A stretch of DNA of 64,000 nucleotides from an uncultured Myxococcales bacterium (GTDB taxonomy: Bacteria > Myxococcota_A > UBA9042). The notes beneath the pieces are model-generated. The model was not told where the DNA came from. It did no database searches and saw only the letters and a list, made by a program, of their open reading frames with translations. Positions 28,876 through 37,037 of this stretch are shown here, one piece after another. Location: positions 1 to 64,000 of the forward strand of contig CAISBR010000108.1 in the NCBI GenBank assembly GCA_903883645.1, in the 5' to 3' direction. The translations under genes and the position numbers were made by a program. Positions within the stretch are counted from its first letter, which is position 1, and the number at the start of each line of letters is the position of its first letter.

Positions 28876-30771
28876 ATGAGCGACAATTTTTATCTCGACA
28901 ACGACGACCTAAAGTTCTGGATCGAGAAGGCTATTGAGTGGGACACGCTCGTCGACTTGGCCGAACACGGCGCCAAGGCCGAAGACCGGCCCACCTCGGT
29001 TCGCGACGCCCGCGATACATTCGAAGATATCCTTCGTGAATTCGGCAAGTACGTAGCCCGCAACGTGGAGCCGTACACCCGCAAGATGGACGACGACGGC
29101 ACCCGGCTCGAAAACGGCGAAGTGATCATGTCGCCCCATCTCGACAAGATCTTCAAGGGTCTTAAGAAGATGGATGTGTTCGGCATTCCGCTGCCGCGCG
29201 AACTGGGCGGCCTGAACGCGCCCGTGGTGGTCTACCTGGCCGCCGCTGAAGTGCTGGCCCGCGCCGATGTGTCGTGTATGACGCACTTTGGCTTCCACAC
29301 CGGTATCGCGCTGTCGCTGATGATGTACGCGCTGCGGGACCCGCGCAGCAAGATCGAGAACGGTCGCGTGATCTCGACGCCGTACGACGATGTGATCAAA
29401 GACGTTTTGACGAACGGCCAGTGGGGCTGCATGGTCCTGACCGAGGCTGGAGCGGGCTCGGACTTGGCGCAGATCAAGACGACGGCGGTGCTGAGCGACG
29501 ACGGCCTGTGGAAGCTCAACGGCGAGAAGATGTGGATCACCAGCGGCAACGGCCAGTACCAGCTGGTGCTCGCCCGCACCGAGGACCCGCAGAAGGCCCC
29601 GGGTCTCAAGGGGATCTCGCTGTTCCTCTGCCGCCAGAAGATCGACGGCAAGACCAACGTGCGGATTTCGAAGGTGGAGCACAAGATTGGCCACCACAGC
29701 TCGCCGACCTGCGTGCTCGTGTACGAAGACTCGCTGGGCGAGATCATTGGTCGGCGCGGCGAGGGCTTTGAGCTCATGCTTCTGCTGATGAATTCGGCGC
29801 GACTGGCGGTCGGTTTCGAGTCGCTGGGCATCATCGAAGCGGCGATTCGCACGGCCAAGGACTATGCGGCGCAGCGGGTGACGATGGGCAAGACCATTGA
29901 TCGCCACGAAATGATTGCGGATTACATCGAGGACATGGAGCTGTACGCCAAGGGCGTGCGCGCACTGTGCTTCGAGGCGACGCAAAAGGTCGAAAAGGCC
30001 ATGCGTTGGGAGCTGATCCTGAAGTTCGATCCGCCGAAGGACGAGGCCGCCCGTGCCGACATGGAGAAGAAGCTGTCGCGCGTGCGCCGGCAGGCCCGGG
30101 ATATGACGCCGCTGGTCAAGTACATCGCCTCGGAAAAAGCGGTGGAGTTCAGCCGGATGGCCATGCAGATCTTGGGCGGCGTGGGCTATTCGTGCGAGTA
30201 CCTGCCCGAGAAGCTGCTGCGCGATGCGCTGGTGCTGCCCATCTACGAGGGTACGAGCCAGATTCAGTCGCTGATGGTGCTGAAAGACCAGCTGATGCAA
30301 GGGCTTAAGGACCCGCGGCGCTTTATCGTCAAGATGGCGCGCGCCAACTGGAAGCGGGTGGCCGAAAATGACCCGCTCGAGAAGAACCTGAGCCGGCTGT
30401 TCTCGTACAAGTACAAGGCACTGCAGACGATTTTGGTGCGGATTGCCAAGAACAAGATGAAGGCGACGTACGAGCTGCCGGTGGGCGATTGGACCGAGGC
30501 GCTGTTCTCGCAGTGGGACCCGAAGGTCGATTTTGCGCCCGGTATGCTGCACGCCGAGCGTCTGACCAAGATCCTGGCCGAGGTGACGATCGCGCGCATC
30601 ATGGTCAAGTACGCGATCAAGTTCCCCGAGCGCCGCCGCGACGCCGAGCGGTTCTTGCGCCGGGCCGACCTGCGCTGCCGCTTCTGGCTGTCCGAGATCG
30701 AGGAGCACGGCACCGAACTGCTGGCTGATCTGGCCGCTATCGAGCTGGCGCAGGGCACGAAGGCCGCGTAA
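28876..30771 (+). CDS. Acyl-CoA dehydrogenase (long form)
   Basis: 631 residues from the ATG at 28876, GAGG about nine bases upstream. It is a flavoenzyme that introduces the trans-2 double bond in fatty acyl-CoA. Family signatures are GCMVLTEAGAGSDLAQIKTTA (shortened; FAD-binding signature 1), KMWITSGNG, and the C-terminal YEGTSQIQ, whose Glu is the usual catalytic base. The chain is about 230 residues longer than the 380-residue short forms, with a helical C-terminal extension after the YEGT motif, as in FadE-like and very-long-chain relatives. Chain-length preference cannot be told. It is a single gene, convergent with the FAD oxidoreductase. Confidence 0.88.
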   Translation: MSDNFYLDNDDLKFWIEKAIEWDTLVDLAEHGAKAEDRPTSVRDARDTFEDILREFGKYVARNVEPYTRKMDDDGTRLENGEVIMSPHLDKIFKGLKKMDVFGIPLPRELGGLNAPVVVYLAAAEVLARADVSCMTHFGFHTGIALSLMMYALRDPRSKIENGRVISTPYDDVIKDVLTNGQWGCMVLTEAGAGSDLAQIKTTAVLSDDGLWKLNGEKMWITSGNGQYQLVLARTEDPQKAPGLKGISLFLCRQKIDGKTNVRISKVEHKIGHHSSPTCVLVYEDSLGEIIGRRGEGFELMLLLMNSARLAVGFESLGIIEAAIRTAKDYAAQRVTMGKTIDRHEMIADYIEDMELYAKGVRALCFEATQKVEKAMRWELILKFDPPKDEAARADMEKKLSRVRRQARDMTPLVKYIASEKAVEFSRMAMQILGGVGYSCEYLPEKLLRDALVLPIYEGTSQIQSLMVLKDQLMQGLKDPRRFIVKMARANWKRVAENDPLEKNLSRLFSYKYKALQTILVRIAKNKMKATYELPVGDWTEALFSQWDPKVDFAPGMLHAERLTKILAEVTIARIMVKYAIKFPERRRDAERFLRRADLRCRFWLSEIEEHGTELLADLAAIELAQGTKAA

Positions 30772-30849
30772 TTTCAGGGTAAGCTACAGCGCGAACCGCC
30801 CCTGGACCTGCTGAACCTAGCGCAGGCCCGGGGGCTGGTACGCCACCCG

Positions 30850-32235
30850 CTACAAATCGAAGATTTTGCCTGGATTCAGCAGCCCTTGCGGGTCCCAAGC
30901 ACGCTTGGTGGCGCGCATGACCGCCAGCTCGGCCGGGCCACGCGTCAGGTGCAGCCACGGCTTCTTGACCAGGCCAATACCGTGTTCCGCCGAGATGGAC
31001 CCACGATGCGCGGCCACGAGCGCAAACAGGTCATCATCTAAGCTCTTGCAGGCCAAGGCAAAACGCTCAGTCGTCCACTCGGCGGGCCGCAGCGTGTTGA
31101 TGTGCAAGTTACCGTCGCCTACATGGCCAAACACCGCCACCGGCAGCGGATGCGGATGCGGTTGCTGATCGAGCCACGCCAGCAGGTCCGCGCCAAAGGC
31201 GGGCAAGGCGGCCACCGGCACAGCGATGTCGTTCTTGTGGGGCGTAAAGGCCTGCAGCGACTCGGTAATCCGCTCGCGCCACTGCCATAGTCGCGCAGAA
31301 TGCTGGCGGTCGACGGCAACAGCACCATCGCTGACCGCGCCACCTTCGAGTAAACCCGTCAGAATCGTATCTATTTCAAGGCTTTGGGGGTCTTCAAATT
31401 CGACCAGGGCATACCACGGCGCCGTGGTGGGCAATGGCCGGCGCTGACCGGTGTGCCGCGCCACATGCTGCAGGCAAAACTCTGAAAATACTTCGAAAGC
31501 ATCGATGACAATCGGCCGGCCGCGCAGCCAAGTCAGTGTCTCGACCACGGCCGCCAGCGACGGGCAGGCTAGGAGCAGCGTCTGCGTCGGGCCGGGCAGG
31601 GGGGCAAGCGCCAGAGTCGCCTGGGTAATGACCGCCAAAGTGCCTTCGCTGCCGGCCAGCAACTGCGCCAAAGCATACCCAGAGTTGTCTTTGACAAGAG
31701 GGCCACCTAGTTCGAGCACTTCGCCGGCCATCGTCACGGCTTGGACGCCGAGCAGCCAGTGCCGCGCATGACCGTAGCGCAACACCCGCAAACCACCCGC
31801 ATTCGTAGCCAAATTGCCGCCGATTTGCGCCGAACCCTTTGAAGCCAAGTCGACCGGCCACCATAGACCAAACGGCCGCAGGTGGTCTTGCAGCGCTTGG
31901 TTGGCCACGCCGGCGCCGACCGTGACCGTGCGGCCCGCCAAATCGACCGGCCCTAGATGCTGCAACCTATCGAGAGACAGGACGATCTCGCCGTTCGTGG
32001 CCACCGCCGCCGCCGCCAGCCCGGTGCGGCCACCCGAGGGCACCACAGCGAGGTGGTGATGGCTACATAAAGCTAGAATATCGGCCACTTCAGAGGTATC
32101 CGCCGGCCACACCACTGCCGCCGGCTGCGGCGCAAAGGCGCGCGTCCAGTCGCAACCCCAAGTGCGCAAGTGCTCAGGATCCGTAGAGAATCGTGAGCCG
32201 AGTCGCGCCTGCAGAACGGCCAATCCGGGGTTCAC
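30850..32235 (-). CDS. FAD-linked oxidoreductase, GlcD/D-lactate dehydrogenase family
   Basis: 461 residues from a GTG at 32235 that overlaps the stop of the upstream 162-residue gene (GTGA). The FAD-binding PCMH domain has VVPSGGRTGLAAAAV, GGNLATNAGG and LAGSEGTLAVITQ. The C-terminal substrate domain has VFGHVGDGNLHIN and the active-site HGIGLVKK, as in D-2-hydroxyacid dehydrogenases such as GlcD, DLD and D2HGDH. It oxidises a D-2-hydroxy acid to the keto acid with FAD; the exact substrate is unknown. It is the last gene of a three-gene minus-strand operon with a lipoprotein and a small protein. Confidence 0.85.
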   Translation of the reverse strand: MNPGLAVLQARLGSRFSTDPEHLRTWGCDWTRAFAPQPAAVVWPADTSEVADILALCSHHHLAVVPSGGRTGLAAAAVATNGEIVLSLDRLQHLGPVDLAGRTVTVGAGVANQALQDHLRPFGLWWPVDLASKGSAQIGGNLATNAGGLRVLRYGHARHWLLGVQAVTMAGEVLELGGPLVKDNSGYALAQLLAGSEGTLAVITQATLALAPLPGPTQTLLLACPSLAAVVETLTWLRGRPIVIDAFEVFSEFCLQHVARHTGQRRPLPTTAPWYALVEFEDPQSLEIDTILTGLLEGGAVSDGAVAVDRQHSARLWQWRERITESLQAFTPHKNDIAVPVAALPAFGADLLAWLDQQPHPHPLPVAVFGHVGDGNLHINTLRPAEWTTERFALACKSLDDDLFALVAAHRGSISAEHGIGLVKKPWLHLTRGPAELAVMRATKRAWDPQGLLNPGKIFDL

Positions 32236-32720
32236 ATCAAGTCCTTTCCCAGGCGCAGCAGCGCAGAATCGAGCAGGGCGCGCCCCTTGTTGGTCAGCCA
32301 CACGTGCCGTTGCCCCACGTTCTGCTTTTCGCCCAAAGCACCGTCGCGCAGCAAGTCTTCGACTAGCGCACGGGCCTCACCTTTCTGGTCGTCGGGTATG
32401 CCCTTGGCGTACAAGTGCACAATATTGGTGTGGTGTTCCGGCCCGTGTTTGCCCATCGCCGCCATCGGCCGCAGCATCCGCACCAGCAGGTCGTCGCGGC
32501 CCAGGCGCTCTACGGCCACCGGCTCCGCACCCCAGGCGCGCAATCCCAACGCCTCGCGGGCGCGCCGCAGTTCGGCACCAGCCAGACCATCGTTGCCATG
32601 TTTTACAGTAAAACCAGCCAGTTGCAGCTGAATAATCGCTTCCTCGACCGGACGCTTAGCTTCGCCAGCGAGCGAGCGCACCTTGGCGCGGTTGGGCTTG
32701 TTCGCAGTGGAGTCGGCCAT
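32232..32720 (-). CDS. Hypothetical 162-residue protein
   Basis: I do not recognise the family. It is a basic, helical, soluble protein with a repeated hydrophobic heptad-like pattern and a C-terminal RHVWLTNKGRALLDSALLRLG, which resembles the recognition part of winged-helix proteins. It lies nine bases after the lipoprotein gene stop and overlaps the start of the FAD oxidoreductase by four bases, so all three are very likely cotranscribed. A regulatory or partner role is possible but not shown. Confidence 0.55.
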   Translation of the reverse strand: MADSTANKPNRAKVRSLAGEAKRPVEEAIIQLQLAGFTVKHGNDGLAGAELRRAREALGLRAWGAEPVAVERLGRDDLLVRMLRPMAAMGKHGPEHHTNIVHLYAKGIPDDQKGEARALVEDLLRDGALGEKQNVGQRHVWLTNKGRALLDSALLRLGKDLM

Positions 32721-32729
32721 ATTCTCGAC

Positions 32730-34241
32730 CTAGTTGGGGCAAGGTATCGACAACGGCGTGGTCGTACCGGGCGCTGCAAAGCCATCGACCTTGCAGTCAC
32801 CGTTGAGGTCGGTCGCGCGCTCGCGGGTATCGGAGACACAGTCGGCGGTCGTCTGGTTTGGCCACTTCATCTCGCCACAACCGCCCGCAGAAGCAAAAAG
32901 GCCATTTTTCTTGTCTTTGTTTCCAGTTTCATCGCCAAAGTAGTCGAAACGGGTGACGATATGGTCGCCATCTACATCAATTAACTCAAGAACACGCTGA
33001 TTTCCGGGGAACTCTTCGCTGTCCGTCCAGCCTTGGCCCGCGAGCCCGAACGTGAACTTATACGCGATGCGTACCGGGTTAACGTCATGTGTTGGCTCGA
33101 TATACGGCAAATCAAAACTGGCGGTCCACACCCCATCACCGGCCTTGCCGTCGCCGTGGCTGCCATCGTCGAACATGGGGATGGTATTCGGCACCCAGTT
33201 GCCCATTGCGGTATTGGCTTTGTCCACTTCGGCGCTAGTCAGGCAACCTGGCGCTGCGGCACCCGTGCAAAGGAGCGTGTCGGGGTGGATGCCGCCGGTG
33301 ACAAACACCTGCTTGCTCGGCGCTTTTTCGGTCCACGTGTAGGGGTTAAGGGCGATGCAGTTGCGGTCGAGGGCCGACTCGTCGAGCTTGGTTTCGATGA
33401 CCACCGCGACATGGCGCGGCTGGTAACACGCGTTGTATTCAAAGCTTTGCAAGGCAGCCGCAAGGGCGGCATCGAAGATTGCAGTCGTGGCGTCGGGCTG
33501 GCCATCCATGTCGAGGTCGGTTGGATTGGCCTGCAAGAACGCTAAGTTCAAGAACGAGCCGGCTTCGGCTAGGCGCAAGGGCAACTGGTCCGGCGTGCCC
33601 GTCGTCGCCGCTTGGGCGTGGATATTCGCCACAATTTGGGCAAACGCCGTCAGCGCCGGGTCGCCTTCGAGCAGTTTCTTGTGGGCGCCGATCAGCGTCT
33701 CGGTCAGCGCCGACGACGAGGCGCTCGGCCAACTGAGCTTCATCGCGCGCACTTTGGCGATACCCAGCACAGCGAGCGCCGAGGTCGTGGCGTCCATCTG
33801 CAGTGCGCCGGGCGACAGGTCTTTGAGCGCATACGTCTTAGGGGGAGAAAGCACACTGGTTTGCTTGGGTAATAGCGGCACCACGGCGAGCCATTGCCGA
33901 CGACCCATGCGGGCTTGCACCACGCTATTTTGCATGCCCGCCGCACCGTCGATGGTCAGGGCAAAGGCGCCCGCATCGCCTGCGGTGGTCGCCACGCCCG
34001 CCACAACTTCGCCGGTGCCGCCGCGTACGGTCACTTCGGCCTTGCTACCGCCCGCGATCTGCCCAGTTAGCGTCAGGGGCGCCGGGTCGGGCATGGGCTG
34101 GTTGTTGCCGCGCGTAGCCTCGGTCAAGAACAACCCATCGAGACTGCAGGCGTTGCAGGCCAGCGCCACCACACATAACGCGGTCAGAGCGAGGGGCTTG
34201 GCGAGCAGCGGTCGCGACTTCGAGCAGAGGCGAGAGTCCAT
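32730..34241 (-). CDS. Lipoprotein with Ig-like and large mixed region
   Basis: 503 residues from the ATG at 34241 (AGG five bases upstream), chosen because it gives a signal peptide ending VALACNAC, a lipobox, followed by SLDG. The first mature part (LTLTGQIAGGSKAEVTVRGG, GAFALTIDG, shortened) resembles a carboxypeptidase-regulatory-like beta-sandwich. The middle is helical, and the C-terminus carries a calcium-type DVDGDHIVTRFDYFG and DLNGDCKVDGF, EF-hand-like loops as in dockerin-like repeats. No enzymatic motif was recognised. It is the first gene of an operon with the 162-residue protein and the FAD oxidoreductase, and diverges from the amidase gene. Confidence 0.65.
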   Translation of the reverse strand: MDSRLCSKSRPLLAKPLALTALCVVALACNACSLDGLFLTEATRGNNQPMPDPAPLTLTGQIAGGSKAEVTVRGGTGEVVAGVATTAGDAGAFALTIDGAAGMQNSVVQARMGRRQWLAVVPLLPKQTSVLSPPKTYALKDLSPGALQMDATTSALAVLGIAKVRAMKLSWPSASSSALTETLIGAHKKLLEGDPALTAFAQIVANIHAQAATTGTPDQLPLRLAEAGSFLNLAFLQANPTDLDMDGQPDATTAIFDAALAAALQSFEYNACYQPRHVAVVIETKLDESALDRNCIALNPYTWTEKAPSKQVFVTGGIHPDTLLCTGAAAPGCLTSAEVDKANTAMGNWVPNTIPMFDDGSHGDGKAGDGVWTASFDLPYIEPTHDVNPVRIAYKFTFGLAGQGWTDSEEFPGNQRVLELIDVDGDHIVTRFDYFGDETGNKDKKNGLFASAGGCGEMKWPNQTTADCVSDTRERATDLNGDCKVDGFAAPGTTTPLSIPCPN

Positions 34242-34389
34242 GGCAACCTGCCGGCGCGGGCGCGCCATGCGCAGCAGTATGCCACGAATAGCGGGAAAAC
34301 TAAACGGGATAGCGGGGGGTCGCTTGCGAGCACAGGCGCAGGTGCGCGCAGTTCTTGACTTTGACGACGGTCCGTCTAGTGTCACGGCG

Positions 34390-35235
34390 ATGAAGTGGCG
34401 CACACTGAGTTTGGGTTCTCTGCTGGCTTGGATGGCATTCGGGCCCCTGGCCAACACCGCGGTGGCCGCGGGGAAACACTCGGTAACTTCAAATGATCAT
34501 GTGCATCTCAGCCAAGTGCATCGTCTGGTATTGGACCCCGGCCACGGTGGCGAAAACCTTGGAGCGCTGGGCAGTTCGGGCATCCGCGAAAAGGTCCTTT
34601 GCCTTGATGTAGCGACGGCGGCCGCCGCTTGGTTGCGCGATCACAGCGATCTCGAGGTCTTGCTCACCCGCGACCGCGACGTGGCACTCGAGCTGCGGCA
34701 ACGTCCCCGCCTGGCCAACGACTGGAAGGCTGACGCGCTGATCAGTATCCACGCCAACGCCCACGAGGCCGGCGAAGCTCAGGGAATGGAAGTGTTTTTC
34801 TTGGCGGCCGATGCCTCTGTCGATGCGGCGCGTCAGCTCGTCGAGCGCGAAGAAGGTATCCGCCCCGGCGATGGCACAGCGCAGCTCGCGTGGTCGACTC
34901 CGGGGATTCTGGCGGATCTTGACCTTGCGGCAGCGCACGCGCGGGCCCAAGTTCTGGCGCTAGCCCTGGGCGACAGCCTGCACCAGCTGCGACCCAAAGC
35001 GCGCTTTCGCGGGGTGCGGCAGGCCGCCTTTGGGGTGCTAAAAGAAGCGAGGATGCCCGCAGTTGTTCTCGAGATTGGCTACCTAACCCACCCAGTCGAG
35101 GGGCCCCAGCTCACGGAGCCCGAAACGCACGTGCAGTTTGCCAAGGCGATCTTGCGCGCAGTGCAGCAGCTCGATCGGCGACTGATCACCGAGCGCCACG
35201 CCGACGAGGCCCGCGTCAAACCCAAGCACCGCTAA
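34390..35235 (+). CDS. N-acetylmuramoyl-L-alanine amidase (Amidase_3)
   Basis: 281 residues from the ATG at 34390, giving a signal peptide (WMAFGPLANTAVAAG). The catalytic domain shows the zinc-enzyme motifs of the AmiC/LytC family: LVLDPGHGGENLGA (His ligand), VLLTRDRD, ALISIHANAHE (His), and VVLEIGYLTHP with the catalytic Glu. It cleaves the amide between MurNAc and the stem peptide in the periplasm. No peptidoglycan-binding or AMIN domain is attached. A TTGACT at 34354-34359 lies too near the start for a normal leader. Its stop codon overlaps that of the convergent coaB-like gene. Confidence 0.88.
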   Translation: MKWRTLSLGSLLAWMAFGPLANTAVAAGKHSVTSNDHVHLSQVHRLVLDPGHGGENLGALGSSGIREKVLCLDVATAAAAWLRDHSDLEVLLTRDRDVALELRQRPRLANDWKADALISIHANAHEAGEAQGMEVFFLAADASVDAARQLVEREEGIRPGDGTAQLAWSTPGILADLDLAAAHARAQVLALALGDSLHQLRPKARFRGVRQAAFGVLKEARMPAVVLEIGYLTHPVEGPQLTEPETHVQFAKAILRAVQQLDRRLITERHADEARVKPKHR

Positions 35236-36146
35236 AGCTTCGACAAATCGACCTTGCGCGTAGGTGCATCGGCGCTGACATTGGCCGGCATGAAGTCGCG
35301 GGCGGCGTGCTGCACAATCAACTCGGCCAAGCGACTGGTGGCTTCTTCGCCTTTACCGCCGTCGAGCCGGGCCAGCACGTGCCCTTTGGCGATCAGCAGG
35401 CCAGTGCGCAGACCCTTGCGATAGTCATTCATATCATTGGCAAATACCAGGTCGGCATTCGCCCGATGCGCCAGGTGAACGCTCGCTTGCAGCAGCGCCG
35501 CCTCGTCCGCACCGGCCAGCAGCTTAAAGCCCAGCAGCCGAGTGTGTGGAGCCGCTGCGCGCACGCCGTCGATCGCCTTGGCCGTGGGATACAGGTCGAG
35601 ACGCAGCATGTCGTCGGGTACGGCCGCAGCAGGCAGCGGGGGCGGCAGCTCGGGTTCAATCTTGGCGTAGGGTGCGGTTGGCAGCCCCAGCGAGTCGACG
35701 CGCGACTGTAGCTTGCCCGCCACCGGCTTGGGCGCAAAGTCGGCCACCGCCATGGCACAGACAGTCAGCGACGGCTGCGAGGCGCGACACAAATCCGCAA
35801 GCGCGGTCGCCGCTTCGGCCGCAGTAGCCACGGGGTGCAGGTGGACTAGGCCCGGTCGCAGCTTGCGGGCCAACCGCTCGGCGCGGACTTCGCTTTCGTG
35901 CCAGCGGGCCGGCCAGTCTGCAGCGGTGGTGTCGATCGTCGCCGGCAAGTGCCCCGGCAGGCGGGCCCCAGGTCCATGCAAATACTCGACTTGCCAACCG
36001 CGCGCCATAAGCGACTCGGCGATCGCGCAAGGCAGGGCGCCCGTCGCCACATTGGCCAAGTGCCGCACCGCGTCGATCGGCTCGCGGGTACCACCGGCAG
36101 TAATGACGGCAATCGGCCGGGCAGAATTGGGCGAAAGCTGTGTCAT
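35232..36146 (-). CDS. coaB: Monofunctional CoaB-like phosphopantothenoylcysteine synthetase
   Basis: 304 residues from the ATG at 36146 that overlaps the uppP stop (ATGA); an in-frame ATG five codons upstream lies inside uppP. The N-terminus VITAGGTREPIDAVRHLANVATG (first part quoted) is the nucleotide-binding signature of the CoaB half of DFP proteins, and CAMAVADFAPKP, LLGFKLL and FANDMNDYRKG are in the expected order. It ligates cysteine to phosphopantothenate in CoA synthesis. The usual bacterial CoaBC fusion has an N-terminal flavin decarboxylase, which is absent here. The chain resembles the single-domain type of streptococci and eukaryotes, but I cannot classify it firmly. Confidence 0.7.
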   Translation of the reverse strand: MTQLSPNSARPIAVITAGGTREPIDAVRHLANVATGALPCAIAESLMARGWQVEYLHGPGARLPGHLPATIDTTAADWPARWHESEVRAERLARKLRPGLVHLHPVATAAEAATALADLCRASQPSLTVCAMAVADFAPKPVAGKLQSRVDSLGLPTAPYAKIEPELPPPLPAAAVPDDMLRLDLYPTAKAIDGVRAAAPHTRLLGFKLLAGADEAALLQASVHLAHRANADLVFANDMNDYRKGLRTGLLIAKGHVLARLDGGKGEEATSRLAELIVQHAARDFMPANVSADAPTRKVDLSKL

Positions 36147-36976
36147 GTTAGGGTTTTCCATACGACTAGCGCTAGCACCAGGCGGTACACGCCAAATGGC
36201 AAGAGGCCAACCTTGCCAAGGATGCGCAAGAAGCCCGCGATGGCGGCCCAGCCCACCAAGAAGCTGGCCAGCAGACCGATGGTGATCGCCTCAACGCCGA
36301 TTTGATCGAGCAGAATCCGCCACTCTTTCATGGTCTCGTAGGCCGTGGCCGCGCCGAGCACCGGAATGGCCAGCAAAAACGAAAAATCAGCCGCAGCGCG
36401 CCGGTCCAAGCCCGCAAATAGCCCGCCGATCATGGTCGACATCGAGCGCGAGGTGCCAGGCAGCAGCGAAAAGCACTGAAACCCGCCAACGATCGCGGCA
36501 GTGCGCAGGTCGAGGTGGCCCAGGTCCTTGCTCTCGCCTTGCTGCGGCCGCTTAGCGAACCACAGGTCCGCCGCAATCATCAGCACGCCGCCCACCGCGA
36601 GCGCCACCGCCACAGGCGTGACGCCAAACAGCAACGCCTTGATTTGCTTGCGAAGTAGCAACCCCACCACCATCACCGGCACGAAGGCTACACCCAGGCC
36701 CACGGCCAGTCGCCGGCCGCGCTGGTTGCGCACGGGGTCGTCGCTGCTCAGGTCGCGCACGCGTTCGAGCAAAAGCGGCGCGTAATACCAACAGCAGGCC
36801 AGCCAGGCGCCGGCTTGAATCACGATGTCGAATGCGTCAATTGCTTGTTTCTGCTCAGCACTTTGCCCGAGCCCGAGCCACGAGCCGGCCAATATCAAGT
36901 GCCCGGTCGACGAAACAGGCACAAATTCAGTCAGCCCTTCGACAATACCCAGTACTAGCGCGTGCGTAAGTTCCAT
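36143..36976 (-). CDS. uppP: Undecaprenyl-diphosphatase UppP/BacA
   Basis: 277 residues with about eight membrane helices. The N-terminal GIVEGLTEFVPVSSTGHLIL and later LLPGTSRSMSTM are the two conserved catalytic motifs of the BacA family (Glu/Ser and Arg). The enzyme recycles undecaprenyl diphosphate to the monophosphate carrier for peptidoglycan synthesis at the inner membrane, and gives bacitracin tolerance. It overlaps coaB by four bases downstream and diverges from the kinase gene at about 37038. The start has no clear Shine-Dalgarno. Confidence 0.93.
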   Translation of the reverse strand: MELTHALVLGIVEGLTEFVPVSSTGHLILAGSWLGLGQSAEQKQAIDAFDIVIQAGAWLACCWYYAPLLLERVRDLSSDDPVRNQRGRRLAVGLGVAFVPVMVVGLLLRKQIKALLFGVTPVAVALAVGGVLMIAADLWFAKRPQQGESKDLGHLDLRTAAIVGGFQCFSLLPGTSRSMSTMIGGLFAGLDRRAAADFSFLLAIPVLGAATAYETMKEWRILLDQIGVEAITIGLLASFLVGWAAIAGFLRILGKVGLLPFGVYRLVLALVVWKTLT

Positions 36977-37037
36977 GACCGCGGTGTAGCGGAACTGCGG
37001 CGAGAGTCAAGTTCGCGCGCACCAGTTCTTGGTGCCT

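Noticed and set aside
34354-34381. TTGACT with TAGTGT 16 bases downstream as amidase promoter
   Set aside because: Transcription would begin at the start codon; possible only for a leaderless mRNA and the -10 is weak.
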